A stretch of DNA of 55,822 nucleotides from an uncultured Erysipelotrichaceae bacterium. Lineage in GTDB: Bacteria; Bacillota_I; Bacilli_A; Erysipelotrichales; Erysipelotrichaceae. This document shows, in pieces, positions 28,204 to 37,025 of the stretch; within the stretch, counting starts at the first letter, position 1, and each line of letters starts with the position of its first letter. The stretch is from the NCBI GenBank assembly GCA_902775735.1, contig CACYNH010000015.1:1-55822 (forward strand), read 5' to 3'. Under the pieces are notes generated by a model. It saw nothing but the letters and a program-made list of their open reading frames with translations. It was not told the origin of the DNA and did no database searches. The position numbers and the translations under genes are program-made.

Positions 28204-30510
28204 ATGATTTTGGAAAAAAAGAATGTATCCAAATTCCTTGCCGGTGTTCTCTCAGTAGCAATGCTCGCTGGCTGCTCCAATGCTCAGCCTTCAGGCGGCG
28301 AACAGACAGACGGCGGCGAAACAGCTGCTAACGACACACCGCTCGTAGTCGGATACTCACCGTTCAACCAGAAGTTCTCACCTTTCTTCTCAGAGACAGC
28401 TTATGACCAGGATGTCTATGCTATGACACAGATCGGTCTGTTCAACAGCGACCGTGTCGGCGCTCCTGTCCTGAATGGTATCAAGGGTGAGACAAGAAAC
28501 TACAATGGCACAGATTATACTTACTACGGACCTGCTGACATCGAAATCAAAGAAAACAGCGACGGTACTGTAGACTACAACATTACACTTCGTGAAGATA
28601 TCAAGTTCTCTGATGGCGAGGCTATGACAATCGACGATGTAATCTTCTCCATGTATGTACTCTGCGACCCGTCCTATGACGGAAGCTCCTCTCTGTTCTC
28701 CGCACCGATCGAAGGTATGGATGCATACCGTTCCGATATGGCTTCCCTGATCAGCCTGCTGTTCGACGCTGGCCGCGACAACACAAACTTTGATTTCTGG
28801 GATGAAGCGACACAGACAGATTTCTGGACAAAGTATGACGCAGCCACAAAGGGCCTCGCTGAAGACATCGTTGCTTACTGCGTAGACAACGGTTACAACG
28901 AAGACGGCGATATCCAGGGCGCTGCAGGCAACTGGGGCTTCGAAATCGAAGACAACACAATCGAAGCATTCCAGGCAGCTCTCGAAGCAGCTTACGGCAG
29001 CGATGTCGCAGGCATGATCGGCACAGAAGCAGCCAGCAAGACTGTTGAAGATCTGTTCCCGGGCCTCGAGGACTACACACTCAACATGATCACAGTCAGT
29101 GACCCTGTCACAAGCATCTCCGGTATCAAGAAGACCGGCGACTACTCCATGACAGTTCACACAACAAAGGTTGACGCTACAGCTATTTACCAGCTCGGTG
29201 TCTCCATCGCTCCTCTGCACTACTATGGTGAGACAGCGAAGTATGACTATGACAACAACAAGTTCGGTTTCGACAAGGGCGACCTCTCCCATGTACGTTC
29301 TGTTACAACACAGCCGATGGGTGCCGGACCTTACAAGTTCATCAAGTTCGAAAACAAGATCGTAAACTTCGAAGCTAATGACACTTACTACCTCGGCGCT
29401 CCGAAGACAAAGTTCATCAACTTCCAGGAAGTTAACGATGCTGATAAGCTGAACGGTGTCGTCACAGGCACAATCGATATCACAGACCCGTCCTTCTCCA
29501 CAGATGCTGCAAACGCAATCAAGGAAGCTAACGGCAACGACGATATCGTTGGTGATGTCATCACAACAAACACAGTTGACAACCTCGGTTACGGTTACCT
29601 CGGCATCGATGCTGACATCGTCAACATCAATGGTGAAAAGGGCTCCGAAGCTTCCAAGAATCTCCGTAAGGGTCTTGCGACAGTCTTCGCTCTGTACCGT
29701 GAACTCACAGTCGCTTCCTACTATGGACTCGACAGAGCTTCCGTTATCAACTACCCGATTTCCAACACATCATGGGCAGCTCCTCAGCCTACAGACGCTG
29801 ACTACAAGGTTGCCTTCTCCACAGACGTAGACGGTAACGACATCTACACATCCGACATGGATGACGCTGCCAAGGAAGAAGCTGCTCTGAAGGCTGCTCT
29901 GGGCTACTTCGAAGCTGCAGGCTTCACAGTAACAGACGGCAAGCTGACTGCTGCTCCGGATGGATTCAAGGGCACAGGCGCCAACAGCGTGATCGAATAT
30001 GAAGCATGGATCCCTGCAGACGGTTCCGGCGACCATCCTTCCTTCATGCTGCTGACAGAAGCTTCCAAGTCCTTCGCAAAGATCGGCGTTAACCTCATCG
30101 TTAAGGACCTCTCCAATTCCTCCGAACTCTGGACAGCTCTCGAAGCAAACCAGGTTCCTGTATGGTGTGCAGCCTGGGGCGCAACAGTTGACCCTGACAT
30201 GTACCAGATCTACTTCTCCGGCGACGCTACAAACGCACCCGGCGGATCCAACTACATGTATGGTATCGACGATGCTGAACTCAACAGTCTGATTCTTGAT
30301 GCACGTGCATCCATCGACCAGGCTTACAGAAAGACAGCTTACAAGGCTTGCCTCGACATCATCGTTGACTGGGCTACAGAAATTCCTGTATATCAGAGAC
30401 AGAACGCAATTATCTTCAGTACACAGCGTGTTAACATGGACACTGTTACACCGGATATCACTACATTCTATGGCTGGATGAGTGAAATCGAGAAGATCGA
30501 ACTGAACTAA
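28204..30510 (+). CDS. oppA: Peptide-binding lipoprotein OppA (system 2)
   Basis: This 768-residue extracellular receptor has a lipoprotein signal (FLAGVLSVAMLAGC, Cys at 23), then the normal SBP_bac_5 order. VVGYSPFNQKFSPFF opens the mature domain, KFSDGEAMTIDDVIFSM is the family signature, and the tail holds ACLDIIVDWATEIPVYQRQN. It is long for the family (usually 530-600) owing to an extra segment around residues 165-300 within the first lobe. CGGAGGG precedes the ATG. It is the first gene of a six-gene operon and is separated from the permeases by a hairpin. Confidence 0.93.
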   Translation: MILEKKNVSKFLAGVLSVAMLAGCSNAQPSGGEQTDGGETAANDTPLVVGYSPFNQKFSPFFSETAYDQDVYAMTQIGLFNSDRVGAPVLNGIKGETRNYNGTDYTYYGPADIEIKENSDGTVDYNITLREDIKFSDGEAMTIDDVIFSMYVLCDPSYDGSSSLFSAPIEGMDAYRSDMASLISLLFDAGRDNTNFDFWDEATQTDFWTKYDAATKGLAEDIVAYCVDNGYNEDGDIQGAAGNWGFEIEDNTIEAFQAALEAAYGSDVAGMIGTEAASKTVEDLFPGLEDYTLNMITVSDPVTSISGIKKTGDYSMTVHTTKVDATAIYQLGVSIAPLHYYGETAKYDYDNNKFGFDKGDLSHVRSVTTQPMGAGPYKFIKFENKIVNFEANDTYYLGAPKTKFINFQEVNDADKLNGVVTGTIDITDPSFSTDAANAIKEANGNDDIVGDVITTNTVDNLGYGYLGIDADIVNINGEKGSEASKNLRKGLATVFALYRELTVASYYGLDRASVINYPISNTSWAAPQPTDADYKVAFSTDVDGNDIYTSDMDDAAKEEAALKAALGYFEAAGFTVTDGKLTAAPDGFKGTGANSVIEYEAWIPADGSGDHPSFMLLTEASKSFAKIGVNLIVKDLSNSSELWTALEANQVPVWCAAWGATVDPDMYQIYFSGDATNAPGGSNYMYGIDDAELNSLILDARASIDQAYRKTAYKACLDIIVDWATEIPVYQRQNAIIFSTQRVNMDTVTPDITTFYGWMSEIEKIELN

Positions 30511-30526
30511 TTTGCACTGAACGTCA

Positions 30527-30580
30527 AACAGTAACAGGCGGGAGGGCGAAAGCTCTTCCGCTTTGTTTACTGTTATTTCT
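30527..30580 (+). terminator. Large hairpin between oppA and oppB (system 2)
   Basis: The outer stem AACAGTAA/TTACTGTT and inner stem GCGGGAGGGC-GAAA-GCTCTTCCGC form a long hairpin with a weak T-rich tail (TTTCT). Placed after the receptor gene, it probably acts as a partial terminator or 3' stabiliser, giving excess OppA over the membrane complex. Confidence 0.7.
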
Positions 30581-30587
30581 CAAATGG

Positions 30588-30617
30588 TTTCATCTTGCAT
30601 AAACTTGCATATATAAT
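30588..30617 (+). promoter_or_regulatory. Candidate internal promoter for oppB-C-D-F (system 2)
   Basis: TTTCAT (30588) and TATAAT (30612-30617) have 18-bp spacing, with tandem TTGCAT repeats between them. It could give independent expression of the permease and ATPase genes. Confidence 0.5.
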
Positions 30618-30682
30618 GAATGAAACCAAGAAATTCAGTTTGAAATCAACTGGATTATAAAAGACAGAATGGAGGGATAATA

Positions 30683-31669
30683 GTGAGAAAATTTATAATC
30701 AAGAGATTACTCCTGTCTTTGGTAATTTTATTCTTTGTAGCGTTCATTATCTATGCATTGATGCGCTGCCTGCCGACTTCCTACATCGAGACAATCGCAC
30801 GTCAGAAATCCATGCAGCCGGGTTCCAAGAGCTTTGATGAGTGGATGGCTCAGCTGTCCGCGACCTATGGTATGGACAAGGGCATTATTGCCGGTTTCAT
30901 CGCATGGCTCGGCAGAGCTCTGACCGGTGACTTCGGCGACAGCTGGTTCTATGTTGTTCCCGTTGTTGACAAGTTCAACAGCGTCGTATGGCTGTCCTTC
31001 ATCATGGGTCTCATCGCGTTCATTCTCGAACTGATCATCGCCATCCCGCTTGGTATTGTCGCTGCCACAAAGCAATATTCAAAAGCGGACTACGCGATCT
31101 CGGTCTTCGCGCTCGCCGGTATTTCGCTGCCGACCTTCTTCTTCGCCTCACTGCTGAAGCTGGTCTTCTGCGTCAAGCTCGGCTGGTTCGACCTGTTCGG
31201 TCTGATCGGAAGAAACTATGAACAGTTAAGCCCGACCGGCAAGTTCCTGGACAAGGCGCATCATCTTGTGCTGCCGATCGTGACACTGGTTGTCATCTCC
31301 GTCGGTTCCCTGATGCGTTACACAAGAACCAACATGCTTGAAGTCCTTAACGCGGACTACATCCGTACCGCAAGAGCCAAGGGTCTTGATGAGAGAAAGG
31401 TTATCTACCACCACGCGTTCCGCAATACACTGATTCCGCTTGTCACCATGATCGGCGGCTCTTTACCGGGTCTTTTCTCCGGCGCCCTGATCACCGAGAC
31501 ACTCTACAGTATTCCGGGTATCGGCTTTACATCCTATAACGCGATGGTTGCCGGTGACATTCCGTTCTCCATGTTCTATCTGGTGTTCATGGCAATTCTC
31601 ACACTGCTCGGCAACCTGATTTCCGATATCCTGTACGCGGTCGTTGACCCGCGTGTCAGAATCGCATAA
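30683..31669 (+). CDS. oppB: Peptide ABC transporter permease OppB (system 2)
   Basis: The 328-residue permease has TM1 at about 8-29, an external loop and a MetI-type core with the EAA loop RTARAKGLDE near residue 230. The start codon is GTG, with GGAGGG eight bases upstream. It pairs with the oversized OppC encoded 14 bases downstream. Confidence 0.93.
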   Translation: MRKFIIKRLLLSLVILFFVAFIIYALMRCLPTSYIETIARQKSMQPGSKSFDEWMAQLSATYGMDKGIIAGFIAWLGRALTGDFGDSWFYVVPVVDKFNSVVWLSFIMGLIAFILELIIAIPLGIVAATKQYSKADYAISVFALAGISLPTFFFASLLKLVFCVKLGWFDLFGLIGRNYEQLSPTGKFLDKAHHLVLPIVTLVVISVGSLMRYTRTNMLEVLNADYIRTARAKGLDERKVIYHHAFRNTLIPLVTMIGGSLPGLFSGALITETLYSIPGIGFTSYNAMVAGDIPFSMFYLVFMAILTLLGNLISDILYAVVDPRVRIA

Positions 31670-31683
31670 GAAAGGAGTTCATC

Positions 31684-33234
31684 ATGTCTGAAGATAAAGA
31701 AAAGAAAGTCAATGACGCTGAGAACTCCCAGGAATATGACCTGAATGATGACCGCCGTGTCAAAGTTCTCTCACCCGGCGCGCTTGTTGCCAAGCGTTTC
31801 TTCCGCAACCGCATGGCGGTTGTCGGTCTGATTATTCTGGTCGCGATGTTCGTCTTCTCGTTTGTCGGCGGTATGATCTCTCCGTATTCACAGGATCAGC
31901 TCTTCTACCGTACCGACATGCAGGGCAAGGAATACGCGGTCGTCAAGGAAAACACGGAATTCCGCTATCTGGCCGCTGAAGGTCAGGAGTTCAACTCCAT
32001 TCTGCAGGCGCAGTCCTTCCTCGCAATCCAGAAAAAAGCTGAAGAATTCACATACAGAAATGTCACTTACACACTGACCCAGGAAGGCGAAGACTTCTAC
32101 AGTGTCGGCCTCAACGGCACAACACTCGGCATTGCCTTCAAGGACATCATCAGTGAAGCTGAAAAGGGCATCAAAGTCACATATACCGACCAGTTCGGTA
32201 TTCTCAAGGCTTACACAAACGGCGAAACAGAAATCGAATATGAAGGCGCGAAGTATACCATCGACGAAGACGGCGGCGTCTTCAAGGACGGCAAGGAATT
32301 CGCTTACGTTTCCCCGTATATCGTCAACGCTTCCATGAGCGACGTCTTCCTTTCAAGAGAGTTCAAGGAAAGCCTGATCGAAACTGTCAGCGAAGGCGGC
32401 GAAGAATTCATCTTCACCGGCGATGACGGCGTTGAATACAGCTACAACCTGAAATTCTCACCGGCCAACAACATGTGGTCAGTCATGCAGCAGAAAGAAA
32501 CCAGAGTCTACGACACATATTCCTCACCGAGCAAAACTCACTGGCTCGGTACAGACCGCAACGGTATGGACATGCTCACACGTCTGATGTACGGCGGCCG
32601 TGTCTCCCTGACAATCGGTTTCATCGTTGAAGCGATCTCCACTGTTCTCGGTGTCATCATGGGCGGTATCTCCGGTTACTTCGGCAAATGGGTCGATAAC
32701 CTGATCATGCGTATCGTCGATATCTTCTACTGCATTCCTTCCATGCCGCTGATCATTATCCTTGGCGCGGCGATGGACGCCATGAGAGTAGACCCGACAG
32801 TCAGAATGATTTACCTGATGCTGATCCTGGGCTTCCTCGGCTGGCCGGGCATTGCCCGTATGGTCAGAGGCCAGATCCTCTCCCTGCGTGAGCAGGAATT
32901 CATGACTGCTGCTGAAGCGACAGGTCTTTCCGTCAGCAGAAGAATCTTCAAGCACCTTGTTCCGAACGTCATCCCGCAGCTGATCGTCAGCGTCACCATG
33001 GGTCTTGGCGGAACAATCATCACTGAAGCAACCCTTTCATTCCTCGGTCTTGGTGTCAAGTTCCCGTTCGCATCCTGGGGCAACATCATCAACGACGTCA
33101 ATGATACATACGTTCTGACCAATTATTGGTTCATCTGGATTCCGGCCGGTGTCTGCCTGCTGGTAACTGTTCTTGCGTTCAACCTCGTCGGCGACGGTCT
33201 GCGTGACGCGTTCGACCCGAGAATGAAGCGCTAA
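31684..33234 (+). CDS. oppC: Peptide ABC transporter permease OppC (system 2) with about 200-residue external insertion
   Basis: The 516-residue permease compares with a usual length near 300. TM1 lies at about 43-66. Residues about 70-280 form a soluble, mostly beta-looking insertion before the conserved HWLGTDRNGMD segment, after which the MetI core is normal (EAA-like loop MTAAEATGLS). The insertion contains short recurring patterns such as EFTYRNVTYTL, IEYEGAKYTI and FTGDDGVEYSY, suggesting small repeated beta units. By topology the insertion faces outside, where it could touch the receptor OppA. AAAGGAG precedes the ATG. Confidence 0.92.
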   Translation: MSEDKEKKVNDAENSQEYDLNDDRRVKVLSPGALVAKRFFRNRMAVVGLIILVAMFVFSFVGGMISPYSQDQLFYRTDMQGKEYAVVKENTEFRYLAAEGQEFNSILQAQSFLAIQKKAEEFTYRNVTYTLTQEGEDFYSVGLNGTTLGIAFKDIISEAEKGIKVTYTDQFGILKAYTNGETEIEYEGAKYTIDEDGGVFKDGKEFAYVSPYIVNASMSDVFLSREFKESLIETVSEGGEEFIFTGDDGVEYSYNLKFSPANNMWSVMQQKETRVYDTYSSPSKTHWLGTDRNGMDMLTRLMYGGRVSLTIGFIVEAISTVLGVIMGGISGYFGKWVDNLIMRIVDIFYCIPSMPLIIILGAAMDAMRVDPTVRMIYLMLILGFLGWPGIARMVRGQILSLREQEFMTAAEATGLSVSRRIFKHLVPNVIPQLIVSVTMGLGGTIITEATLSFLGLGVKFPFASWGNIINDVNDTYVLTNYWFIWIPAGVCLLVTVLAFNLVGDGLRDAFDPRMKR

Positions 33235-33252
33235 GGAGAGAGGAGACTGAAT

Positions 33253-34431
33253 ATGGCTAAGAAAAAAGATGTCGGTTATCTTTCCGCGAAAGAATCAAGA
33301 AGAATCTCCAGAGAAAACAGAAAGATCACAAACGAATACGAAAAGAGACACAAGAGAAAGAATGTGCCTGAGTCAGAATATCTGACAACCATGCACAATC
33401 CGGAAAACGCGGTTGAATTTGACAACCTGCACACATACTTCTTCACCGATGCCGGTACCGTCAAGTCCGTTGACGGCGTCACATTCGACGTTCCCCAGGG
33501 CAAGACAGTCGGTATCGTCGGTGAGTCCGGATGCGGCAAGTCCGTAACCAGCCTTTCCTTCATGAGACTTCTGCAGAGACCCCAGGGCCAGACAGTCCAG
33601 GGCGAAATCAGACTGAATCTCGGTGACAAGGCATATGATGTCACAAAGGCGCCGGATGAGGTCATGCAGAAACTCAGAGGCAACTTTGTCTCGATGATTT
33701 TCCAGGAACCGATGACAGCTCTGAACCCGGTCTTCAGAATCGGCGAACAGATCAACGAAGTCATCGAGCTCCATGACGGTGAAGGCAAGACTCCGGAAGA
33801 AGTCAAAGCCCGCACCATTGAAATGCTCGAACTCGTCGGTATCGCCAACAGCGAAGGCGTATACAACATGTATCCGCATGAACTCTCAGGCGGTATGAGA
33901 CAGCGTGTCATGATCGCGATGGCGCTTGCCTGCAACCCGAAGGTTATCATCGCTGATGAGCCGACAACAGCTCTCGACGTTACCATCCAGGCGCAGATCC
34001 TTGACCTGCTCAGAAACCTGAAGGACAAGATCAACTCCTCCATTATGTTCATCACCCATGACCTGGGCGTTATCGCCGAAATGGCTGACTATGTCGTCGT
34101 CATGTACTCCGGCCGTATCATCGAAAAGGGCACAGCGTCAGACATCTTCCATCATCCGGCGCATCCTTACACCATCGGTCTGATGAACTCCAAGCCGGTC
34201 GTAGGCAAGAAGGTTGACAAGCTCTATTCCATTCCGGGCAAGGTTCCGAACCCCATCAACATGCCTGACTACTGCTACTTCAAGGACCGCTGCGACAGAT
34301 GCATCGAGAAGTGCAATGGCGAATATCCGCACATGGTCTCCCTGAGCGATACCCACAAGGTCGTCTGCTACAGATACTATGAAGAAGGCGAAGTTGATTA
34401 CAATGACAGAAATGACGGAGGTGACAAGTAA
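33253..34431 (+). CDS. oppD: Peptide ABC transporter ATP-binding protein OppD (system 2)
   Basis: The 392-residue ATPase has a strongly basic N-terminal extension of about 55 residues (rich in Lys, Arg and Glu) not found in typical OppD. The ABC domain shows [16 protein letters not shown] and [11 protein letters not shown], and the C-terminal Cys cluster is CYFKDRCDRCIEKC. GGAGAGAGGAGAC precedes the ATG. The stop codon overlaps the oppF start by one base (TAATG). Confidence 0.93.
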   Translation: MAKKKDVGYLSAKESRRISRENRKITNEYEKRHKRKNVPESEYLTTMHNPENAVEFDNLHTYFFTDAGTVKSVDGVTFDVPQGKTVGIVGESGCGKSVTSLSFMRLLQRPQGQTVQGEIRLNLGDKAYDVTKAPDEVMQKLRGNFVSMIFQEPMTALNPVFRIGEQINEVIELHDGEGKTPEEVKARTIEMLELVGIANSEGVYNMYPHELSGGMRQRVMIAMALACNPKVIIADEPTTALDVTIQAQILDLLRNLKDKINSSIMFITHDLGVIAEMADYVVVMYSGRIIEKGTASDIFHHPAHPYTIGLMNSKPVVGKKVDKLYSIPGKVPNPINMPDYCYFKDRCDRCIEKCNGEYPHMVSLSDTHKVVCYRYYEEGEVDYNDRNDGGDK

Positions 34432-35474
34432 TGTCTGAAAAAAATCATGTCGAAACAATCGATACCTCCTATGAACCCGTAGAATATGACCCGCAGTACA
34501 TTCTGATGGTCAACAACCTGAAGAAATACTTCCCGATCAAGGGCGGTCTGCTTCAGAAGACTGTCGGCTATGTCAAAGCGGTCGACGGCATCACGTTCAA
34601 CCTCAAGCGCGGCACCACAATGGGTCTGGTCGGCGAATCCGGCTGCGGCAAAACGACAACAGGCCGTACGATTCTCCGTCTTGCCGGCGAGAAGACAGCC
34701 GGTCAGGTTCTCTTCAACGGCAAGGAAGTCTATGACTTCACTGACAAGGAGATGAAGGAAAAGCGTACTGAGATGCAGATCATCTTCCAGGACCCGTTCT
34801 CCTCACTCCAGCCCCGTATGCCGGTCGGCGAAATCATCGGCGAAGCTGTCCGTGAGCACGGCATTGTCCCCAAGGATCAGTTCGATGACTACATCGACGA
34901 GATCATGGATGAGTGCGGTCTGCAGTCATTCCAGAAAGATCGTTATCCGCATGAATTCTCCGGCGGCCAGAGACAGCGTATCTGCATTGCCAGAGCGCTT
35001 GCCCTCAACCCTGAGTTCGTCGTCTGCGACGAGCCGGTCTCCGCTCTTGACGTTTCCATCCAGGCGCAGATTATCAACCTTCTGAAGGAACTTCAGGAGA
35101 AGCATAACCTGACATACCTGTTCATCTCCCATGACCTTTCCGTCGTTGAGCATATCTCCGATACAGTCGGCGTCATGTACCTGGGCAACCTGGTTGAATA
35201 CGGCCCGACAGACAGAATCTTCGAGAATCCGCTCCACCCGTACACAAAGGCTCTGCTTTCCGCGGTACCGGTACCGGATCCCGACGCGAAGATGAACAGA
35301 ATCGTTCTTGAAGGCTCCATTCCTTCCCCGGCGAATCCTCCGAAGGGCTGCAAGTTCCACACAAGATGCGCCAGCTGCATGGAATGCTGCAAGACAGATC
35401 CGCCCAAGATGGTCGAAATCGAACCGGATCACTTCGTTGTCTGCCATCTTTACAGTGACGAGGCGAACAAGTGA
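34431..35474 (+). CDS. oppF: Peptide ABC transporter ATP-binding protein OppF (system 2)
   Basis: The 347-residue ATPase partner of OppD shows [29 protein letters not shown] and the C-terminal cluster CKFHTRCASCMECC. The start shares one base with the oppD stop, and GGAGGTG lies within oppD. The last bases overlap the GTG of the small membrane protein downstream. Confidence 0.94.
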   Translation: MSEKNHVETIDTSYEPVEYDPQYILMVNNLKKYFPIKGGLLQKTVGYVKAVDGITFNLKRGTTMGLVGESGCGKTTTGRTILRLAGEKTAGQVLFNGKEVYDFTDKEMKEKRTEMQIIFQDPFSSLQPRMPVGEIIGEAVREHGIVPKDQFDDYIDEIMDECGLQSFQKDRYPHEFSGGQRQRICIARALALNPEFVVCDEPVSALDVSIQAQIINLLKELQEKHNLTYLFISHDLSVVEHISDTVGVMYLGNLVEYGPTDRIFENPLHPYTKALLSAVPVPDPDAKMNRIVLEGSIPSPANPPKGCKFHTRCASCMECCKTDPPKMVEIEPDHFVVCHLYSDEANK

Positions 35475-35761
35475 GAAAAGAATACGATGAGTCTGATGAC
35501 GGCCGTGTAGTCGCGGATATGACCGGCGTTGAACGCCGCCGCGTCATGATGCCGAAGCGTCCCACCGGCACCAGAGGAGAACTTCAGAATCCTGTTCCTG
35601 AGAAGGAAAGTCCCTCTTACTATTACGAAGAGGAAGTGTCTTCGGAGCAGAGAAGATGGTATATCCTCGGCACGCTCAAGGCGGCGCTCATGATCGGCGC
35701 GGTTTACGCTGTCGGATTCGGGCTTGCAATTCTGATTCTGCTTCTGATCTGGAACCATTAG
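35471..35761 (+). CDS. Small single-TM membrane protein in opp operon 2
   Basis: The 96-residue protein starts at a GTG that overlaps the oppF stop (GTGA). It has a charged, proline-containing cytoplasmic N-terminal part of about 63 residues and one C-terminal hydrophobic segment (LKAALMIGAVYAVGFGLAIL, near 69-92). No family is recognised. The tight overlap and the terminator right after it show that it belongs to the operon; it could be an accessory or regulator of the transporter, which is inference. Confidence 0.72.
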   Translation: MRKEYDESDDGRVVADMTGVERRRVMMPKRPTGTRGELQNPVPEKESPSYYYEEEVSSEQRRWYILGTLKAALMIGAVYAVGFGLAILILLLIWNH

Positions 35762-35767
35762 GAAATC

Positions 35768-35799
35768 AGCAGATTGTGCGATGCACAGTCTGCTTTTTT
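35768..35799 (+). terminator. Intrinsic terminator after opp operon 2
   Basis: AGCAGATTGTGC and GCACAGTCTGCT form a stem with one mismatch and a 3-nt loop, followed by TTTTTTT. Confidence 0.92.
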
Positions 35800-35857
35800 T
35801 CGGCATGACAGACATTTTCCCTTATAATGCAGGTAGCAGGAAAGGAGATCCTGATAT

Positions 35858-36913
35858 ATGGATACAATCGAAAGAATCAAAGCTCTCTCCGACGCCTTCG
35901 GCCCCTCCGGTTTTGAGGACGATGTGGCCGTTCTGGTGCGGGAGGAACTTGACGGCTACGAAACCTTTACAGACCACATGACAAATGTCCGCTGCGAAAA
36001 GGAACCCGGTTCCGACAAGCCCAATGTCATGCTGGATGCCCATATGGATGAGGTCGGCGCCATCATCCAGGCGATCAAACCCAACGGCACGCTCCGCTTT
36101 CTGCCGCTCGGCGGCTGGAGCGCGGTCTCTTTCCCTTCCAGCGCCTTTAAAATCCGTTCCAGAGAGGGGAAGGATATTCCGGCGGTTGTGGCGATCAAGC
36201 CGCCCCACTTCATGAAGAAAGAAGAGAGGAACACGCTTCCTCCCGTTTCCGATATGGTCATGGATATCGGCGTCACTTCCGCTGAAGAGGCCAGGGAACT
36301 CGGCATCGGCATCGGTTCGCCGGCGGTACCGGACATCACATGCCGGTATGATGAGGAAAGGGGACTTTTCTTCGGCAAGGCGTTCGATGACAGAATCGGC
36401 GTTGCCTGCGCCATTGAAGCATTAAAGCGTCTTCAGGAAGAGGAACTGCCGTGCAACCTGCAGGCAAGCTTCTCGGTCCAGGAGGAAGTCGGCGAGCGCG
36501 GTGTGCGCTCCAACGCTGAAGCTCTCAAACCGGCGGTCATGATCTGCTTTGAAGGCTGCCCGGCAGACGACACATTCAGTGAGGATTACATGATCCAGGC
36601 CGGCATCGGCAGAGGTCCGATGTTAAGACATATGGACGTGTCGATGATCACCAACTGGCGCTTCCAGAAACTCGCTCTTGATGTGGCGAGGGAAAAGGGA
36701 ATCCCGGTGCAGGAATCGGTCAGGTCGGGCGGCGGCACAAACGGCGCGATGGTCAACCAGAACTATGGGGTTCCCGCGATCGTCATCGGCGTTCCGGTCA
36801 GGTACATCCATTCCTCCAACTGCTTCTGCCGTCTGGATGATTATGAAAACGCGGTGAAGCTCGCGGTGGAACTGTGCCGTGTTCTTGACGCGCAGACGGT
36901 TTCAAAACTGTAA
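35858..36913 (+). CDS. M42-family metallo-aminopeptidase (glutamyl aminopeptidase/FrvX type)
   Basis: The 351-residue cytosolic peptidase cleaves N-terminal residues from peptides, usually as a large tetrahedral oligomer. The di-metal ligands appear in DAHMDEVG (His 62), FDDRIG, QEEVGERG and the C-terminal RYIHSSN. The PDZ-like insertion of M42 enzymes follows the first metal motif. AAAGGAGATC precedes the ATG, and TATAAT at 35823-35828 could be its -10. The location right after a peptide importer fits degradation of imported peptides. Confidence 0.92.
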   Translation: MDTIERIKALSDAFGPSGFEDDVAVLVREELDGYETFTDHMTNVRCEKEPGSDKPNVMLDAHMDEVGAIIQAIKPNGTLRFLPLGGWSAVSFPSSAFKIRSREGKDIPAVVAIKPPHFMKKEERNTLPPVSDMVMDIGVTSAEEARELGIGIGSPAVPDITCRYDEERGLFFGKAFDDRIGVACAIEALKRLQEEELPCNLQASFSVQEEVGERGVRSNAEALKPAVMICFEGCPADDTFSEDYMIQAGIGRGPMLRHMDVSMITNWRFQKLALDVAREKGIPVQESVRSGGGTNGAMVNQNYGVPAIVIGVPVRYIHSSNCFCRLDDYENAVKLAVELCRVLDAQTVSKL

Positions 36914-36925
36914 GTTCAAAGATTC

Positions 36926-36962
36926 ATGAAATGATGCCGGTGAAATGCCGGCATTTCATTTG
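36926..36962 (+). terminator. Hairpin after M42 peptidase
   Basis: ATGCCGG and CCGGCAT pair across a 7-nt loop, extended by AAATG/CATTT with a bulge. The T-run is weak (ATTTCATTTG), so termination may be partial. Confidence 0.6.
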
Positions 36963-37025
36963 TCAGCGGAGAATTCAGTATAAGAACTTTTCCGGAGTCT
37001 CCATTCAGAAATAAAGTTTTTCCCG

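Noticed and set aside
28056..28331. 91-codon frame upstream of oppA (system 2)
   Set aside because: It starts within the -35 of a strong promoter and overlaps oppA out of frame.
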